In this document: positions 60,720-64,000 of the stretch, one piece after another
How positions within the stretch are numbered: the first letter of the stretch is position 1
Layout of the letters: every line of letters starts with the position of its first letter
Assembly (NCBI GenBank): GCA_028023455.1
Contig: JAQFVV010012441.1
Span: 1,423,911 to 1,487,910, forward strand
DNA from: Epiperipatus broadwayi
Taxonomy: Eukaryota; Onychophora; Udeonychophora; Euonychophora; Peripatidae
DNA: 64,000 nucleotides
Reading direction: 5' to 3'
Notes under the pieces: model-generated
Databases searched by the model: none
What the model was told of the DNA's origin: nothing
The model's input: the letters and a program-made list of their open reading frames with translations, nothing else
Position numbers and translations under genes: made by a program

Positions 60720-63700
60720 GCATATATATACAAAGTTAAAGGAAAATTAAAAATAAACACAAACATACAATTTTTGTAGATATTTTTTATATTACACTAG
60801 AATAATAGTTAAAGATTAAATGATTTTGAATTTGAATTTTTTTATTATAAATTAAACATTTATAATGCTCTAATTAATATTTTATTAATTTTGATTTTGA
60901 AATTAAAACAAACATGTTTTTATACTACAATAGATATACTGGTAATTATAAAATTCCACTATCTATTTTTATTAAAAAACATTTTTAATTGAAGCTTGTA
61001 TGACATTATTTGATAAAAATGCTACAAAGTTGTTTTTAAAAGGATTAAAATGAAATGAAAAGAATCATTAACTTTTCTTAATCAACATAGAGAAAACTTA
61101 TTTTTAATTACTGTATTTTTTTCTCACTCTGACTATAAAATCTTTGAAAAGAAAAAAATACAGGAGTTTTTTTTACAGTTTTACAGATTATGACAAAGAT
61201 ACCATGAAGTTATAACTAAAGGCAAGATGGTGCAATACCAGCTACTTCTACTAGTTCACTACAGTAGGGTTTGGATTCACATGAAAGCAAGGCCCAGCTT
61301 TTCTGTGTTTTTGATAGCCCATATTGTAGATTAGACAACATAGAGACTGAAAGAAGCTCTCTTAAGGTTAGCAGTTATCAGATTATATCTTTTTCAAAGG
61401 TGATAATAAGGCAGTCTACTGTTCAGAAGAGACCAACTTATCTCCAAAGAGTTCACCACCTTGCTAAAGGATTATTTTATACATATAGTTTTATCTGTAT
61501 ACAGAGAGGCAGAGATAGAATATATTGCATCATATACATCAGTGCAGCTCATGAGTAGTGTCACATATATTGAGAATGATAGTATTTTAAAAAATTTCTT
61601 GAAATGACATTTAAAAGTAGGAATTAACAAATTTTAAAAGTAAATGATTTTTCTCAATTCAAAGTAAAACAATTAAGTTTTTGCTTCAATTAAAAGTTTA
61701 AAAAAACAAATGATTGATTGATAGACAATTTTATTTTGAAAAATAAAAGTAAACTCCAAAAATCTTTCTAGATTAGGAACAAAAACTTGTTGGAGTATTT
61801 TTTTAAAAGACATTTATAATTAATATCAAGAGTAACTTGTTAAGGACTTTCAAAAAAGTAAATATTTAAAAAAAACATTTACTTACCATAAAAAAGAGTT
61901 AATATTTATTATGGCTGTAGCCTCAAGCACATGCATATAAAAATGCGATAGTAGGGACCTCTACAGGTATTAAACCACAAGCTTACTCTTTGGAAGAAAA
62001 GAGGGGAACCCTTCTTTACTTCAACCTACTTGTGGTGTAAGACCTGTAGAGCTCCCTATTATCGCATTTTTATACACATGTGCTTGAGGCTACAGCCTTA
62101 ATAAATATTACTTACATAATCAATGTGCATTTAAATAAATTTATAATTACAACTTTAAATTATCATAATAGATTTCTAACTATAAAATCTTTCCATTGAC
62201 TCATTGTAAATCGAAAGATTTCATGAGTATTAATGTGTAATAAGAAATGTGGACTTAATTAGTGAAGTATTGAATAGCTTCATGCTCCCAGATCGAACCG
62301 CTTCAGCTTCACCTCTTTAAATAGAAAGTAGGTTGAAGTAAAGAAGGGTTCCCCTCTTTTCTTCCAAAGAGTAAGCTTATGGTTTAAGACCTGTAAAGGT
62401 CCCTACTATTGCATTTTTATATGCATGTGCTTGAGGCCCTTATATAAATATTACTTACGTAATCAATGTGCGTTTAAATAAATTTATAATTACAACTTTA
62501 AATTATTGTAATAGATTTCTATCTATAAAATCTTTCCATTGACTCATTGTAAATCAAAAGATTTCATGAGTATTAATGTGTAATAAGGAATGTGGACTTA
62601 ATTAGTGAAGTATTGAATAGCTTCACGCTCTCAGATCGAACCGCTTCAGCTTCACTTATTTAAATAGAAAGTAGGTTGAAGTAAAGAAGGGTTCCCCTCT
62701 TTTCTTCCAAAGAGTAAGCTTGTGGTTTAAGACCTGTAGAGCTCCCTACTATCGCATTTTTATACACATGTGCTTCAGGCTACAGCCTTAATAAATATTA
62801 CTTACGTAATCAATGTGCGTTTAAATAAATTCATAAAAAAAGGCTAAGTAATAGCTTTAATGTTTGCATTTATGTATAAATACAAATTTAATTTTTTTTG
62901 ACAATTCAGACCTGTTAATTTTTAAATTATTATATAGCATATCTATGTGCAAATGCTTTTTTTGACATTGAATTAATTATGTATTGAGAAAATATAATAT
63001 GGTTTTTTACATTTATAATTTTTATAAACACTAGTTTGTCCACATATTTTCATGTGCACACACATACATGTTAAATCAGTTATTATTTATGTATCATTAA
63101 AATGTGATATCTTATTTTTTTTATCATTGTATGACAATACTCATATATTACAGCACACCTGTTGCTTATGTAGATGAATGTCATGTAGACACAAATATGT
63201 TAAATCAGTTATTATAATTATAAAAATGGAGTTCATTTATAATTTTATAAACATTCACATATGTTCATGTCTATGAGCTGATATATAGGTATTTTATGTA
63301 AACATATTGGAACATAAAGGAAATTATGATGTAATCGTGGATTTCTTTTTAGTATTAATCAAAATAAAATTAGCCATATTTAGCAAATTTTAATTTAATT
63401 TTATTGCTATTAATAAATTGATATTTCATTGTTAAAATTATTCCAGTGATTTTTTTAAGCATAAAATATTATAAGTTATTGTATAATGTACTACATCCTT
63501 TGTTCACAATAACAATTATAGAGCTTTTGTTCCTGAGCTAGATTCATGCTTAATGGTCCATGATATAAAAGAGGTTCATGTTTAGAGTTAATGAACATTC
63601 AGTTGATATAGATCTTGGATTTGCAAAAAGAGGATATATTTTAAAGTCCATGCATTACATTTTATTTAGTTTGGTATTTATTAAAACTTAAGTTTATAGT

Positions 63701-63920
63701 AGGCCAATACATTAATGGTATGGCCAGAGCAAGAGCATTGATGATGGTCAGCATGTTTTAATATCCTGGCATTATATTTTTTGTTGTATTCTTATATATT
63801 AGCAGTTAAGTTTGTCCATCCAATTTATAGTTTAAATAATCTTCACCAAGCTGACAAGAGCTAAATAAATAACCTGGTCTACAGTAGACCCATTTGAAAT
63901 CCAGTTACTAGATTGGCTGT
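60720..63920 (+). repeat. Segmental duplication, copy 2 (interrupted at 61905-62835)
   Basis: Collinear with 51690-53250 followed directly by 58905-59665, so the 5.7-kb block of copy 1 is absent here. Instead, a 0.93-kb tandem-repeat block interrupts this copy. The frame 61271-61558 (95 codons) lies in the duplicated part, is disrupted in copy 1 and shows no domain, so I do not call it a gene. Confidence 0.88.
61892..62835. repeat. 345-bp tandem array with an inverted leading unit
   Basis: TAAGACCTGTA(G/A)AG occurs at 62038, 62384 and 62727, giving periods of 346 and 343 bp. Each unit then has CGCATTTTTATA-CATGTGCTT and AATAAATATTACTTAC, and the complete ones also GAAAGTAGGTTGAAGTAAAG and GGGTTCCCCTCTTTTCTTCC. 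The first piece (61892-62015) is inverted relative to the rest. GAACCGCTTCAGCTTCAC read on the minus strand includes GCGGTTCGATCTGGG, a B-box-like sequence. A stray copy lies at 32697. The close match between units suggests recent amplification. Confidence 0.92.
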
Positions 63921-64000
63921 TAATTTATTTTTATTGTTGATCATTCATGATAATGAATGATTATTATATTATTTTTTGTAATTCTTGTGAACTTATAGTT

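Noticed and set aside
61271-61558. 95-codon frame in the duplicated block
   Set aside because: The homologous region of copy 1 (about 52190-52480) contains stops, and the peptide shows no domain, so it is not under coding constraint.

Overview
The window looks like strongly AT-rich, repeat-dense nuclear DNA from an animal, probably an invertebrate. I infer this from the mobile elements: Penelope-like elements with C-terminal GIY-YIG nuclease, RTE-type non-LTR retrotransposons, a Ty3/Gypsy element, a mariner relic and tRNA-related short elements. There are also long (ATT)n and (AT)n microsatellites. There is no operon structure and no intact long gene. The phylum cannot be fixed from the sequence.

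Layout. 1-700: 3' part of a Penelope-like element (PLE), minus strand. 3.87-4.65 kb: a palindromic foldback element. 4.98-5.26 kb: RTE 3' end with a (TGA)n tail. 6.43-6.56 kb: two tandem hammerhead-ribozyme-like motifs, 67 bp apart. 9.0-9.2 kb: long (ATT)n tract. 9.92-14.94 kb: decayed Ty3/Gypsy retrotransposon with two LTRs; its 5' LTR is split by a 1.43-kb TIR element whose empty site survives in the 3' LTR. 15.8-16.15 kb: mariner transposase relic. 16.88-17.80 kb, minus strand: the only candidate host-gene segment, a possible last exon with 3' UTR. 18.1-18.6 kb: inverted-repeat element of a family dispersed through the window. 19.7-20.3 kb: tandem repeats. 20.5-22.1 kb: RTE endonuclease and RT relic. 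22.61-24.85 kb: a 2.24-kb TG...CA sequence read as a solo LTR, with a truncated inverted relative at 27.28-28.50 kb whose internal modules are in the opposite order. 29.1-32.5 kb: a 1.3-kb direct duplication with a possible transposase remnant. 33.0-35.7 kb: short tRNA-like repeats and a PLE reverse transcriptase plus GIY-YIG. 36.6-37.4 kb: palindromic repeat with a hammerhead motif. 40.3-41.2 kb: tRNA-like/hammerhead-like repeat next to a PLE nuclease. 44.3-45.9 kb: the best-preserved PLE RT. 46.8-47.6 kb: PLE nuclease between inverted hammerhead-bearing repeats. 51.7-63.9 kb: a several-kb segmental duplication. Its first copy is split by about 5.7 kb holding a TIR element and a second hammerhead palindrome; its second copy is split by a 345-bp tandem array.

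How the parts relate. Almost everything recognisable is a decayed mobile element, so no cellular pathway can be reconstructed. The coherent theme is the pairing of PLE reverse transcriptases with short repeats carrying hammerhead folds. Hammerhead ribozymes are known from PLE terminal repeats and from small animal retrozymes thought to be mobilised by PLEs. At least three unrelated hammerhead-bearing families appear here. One motif, at 57695-57753 on the minus strand, keeps every core nucleotide. This is the part of the window most worth experimental attention.
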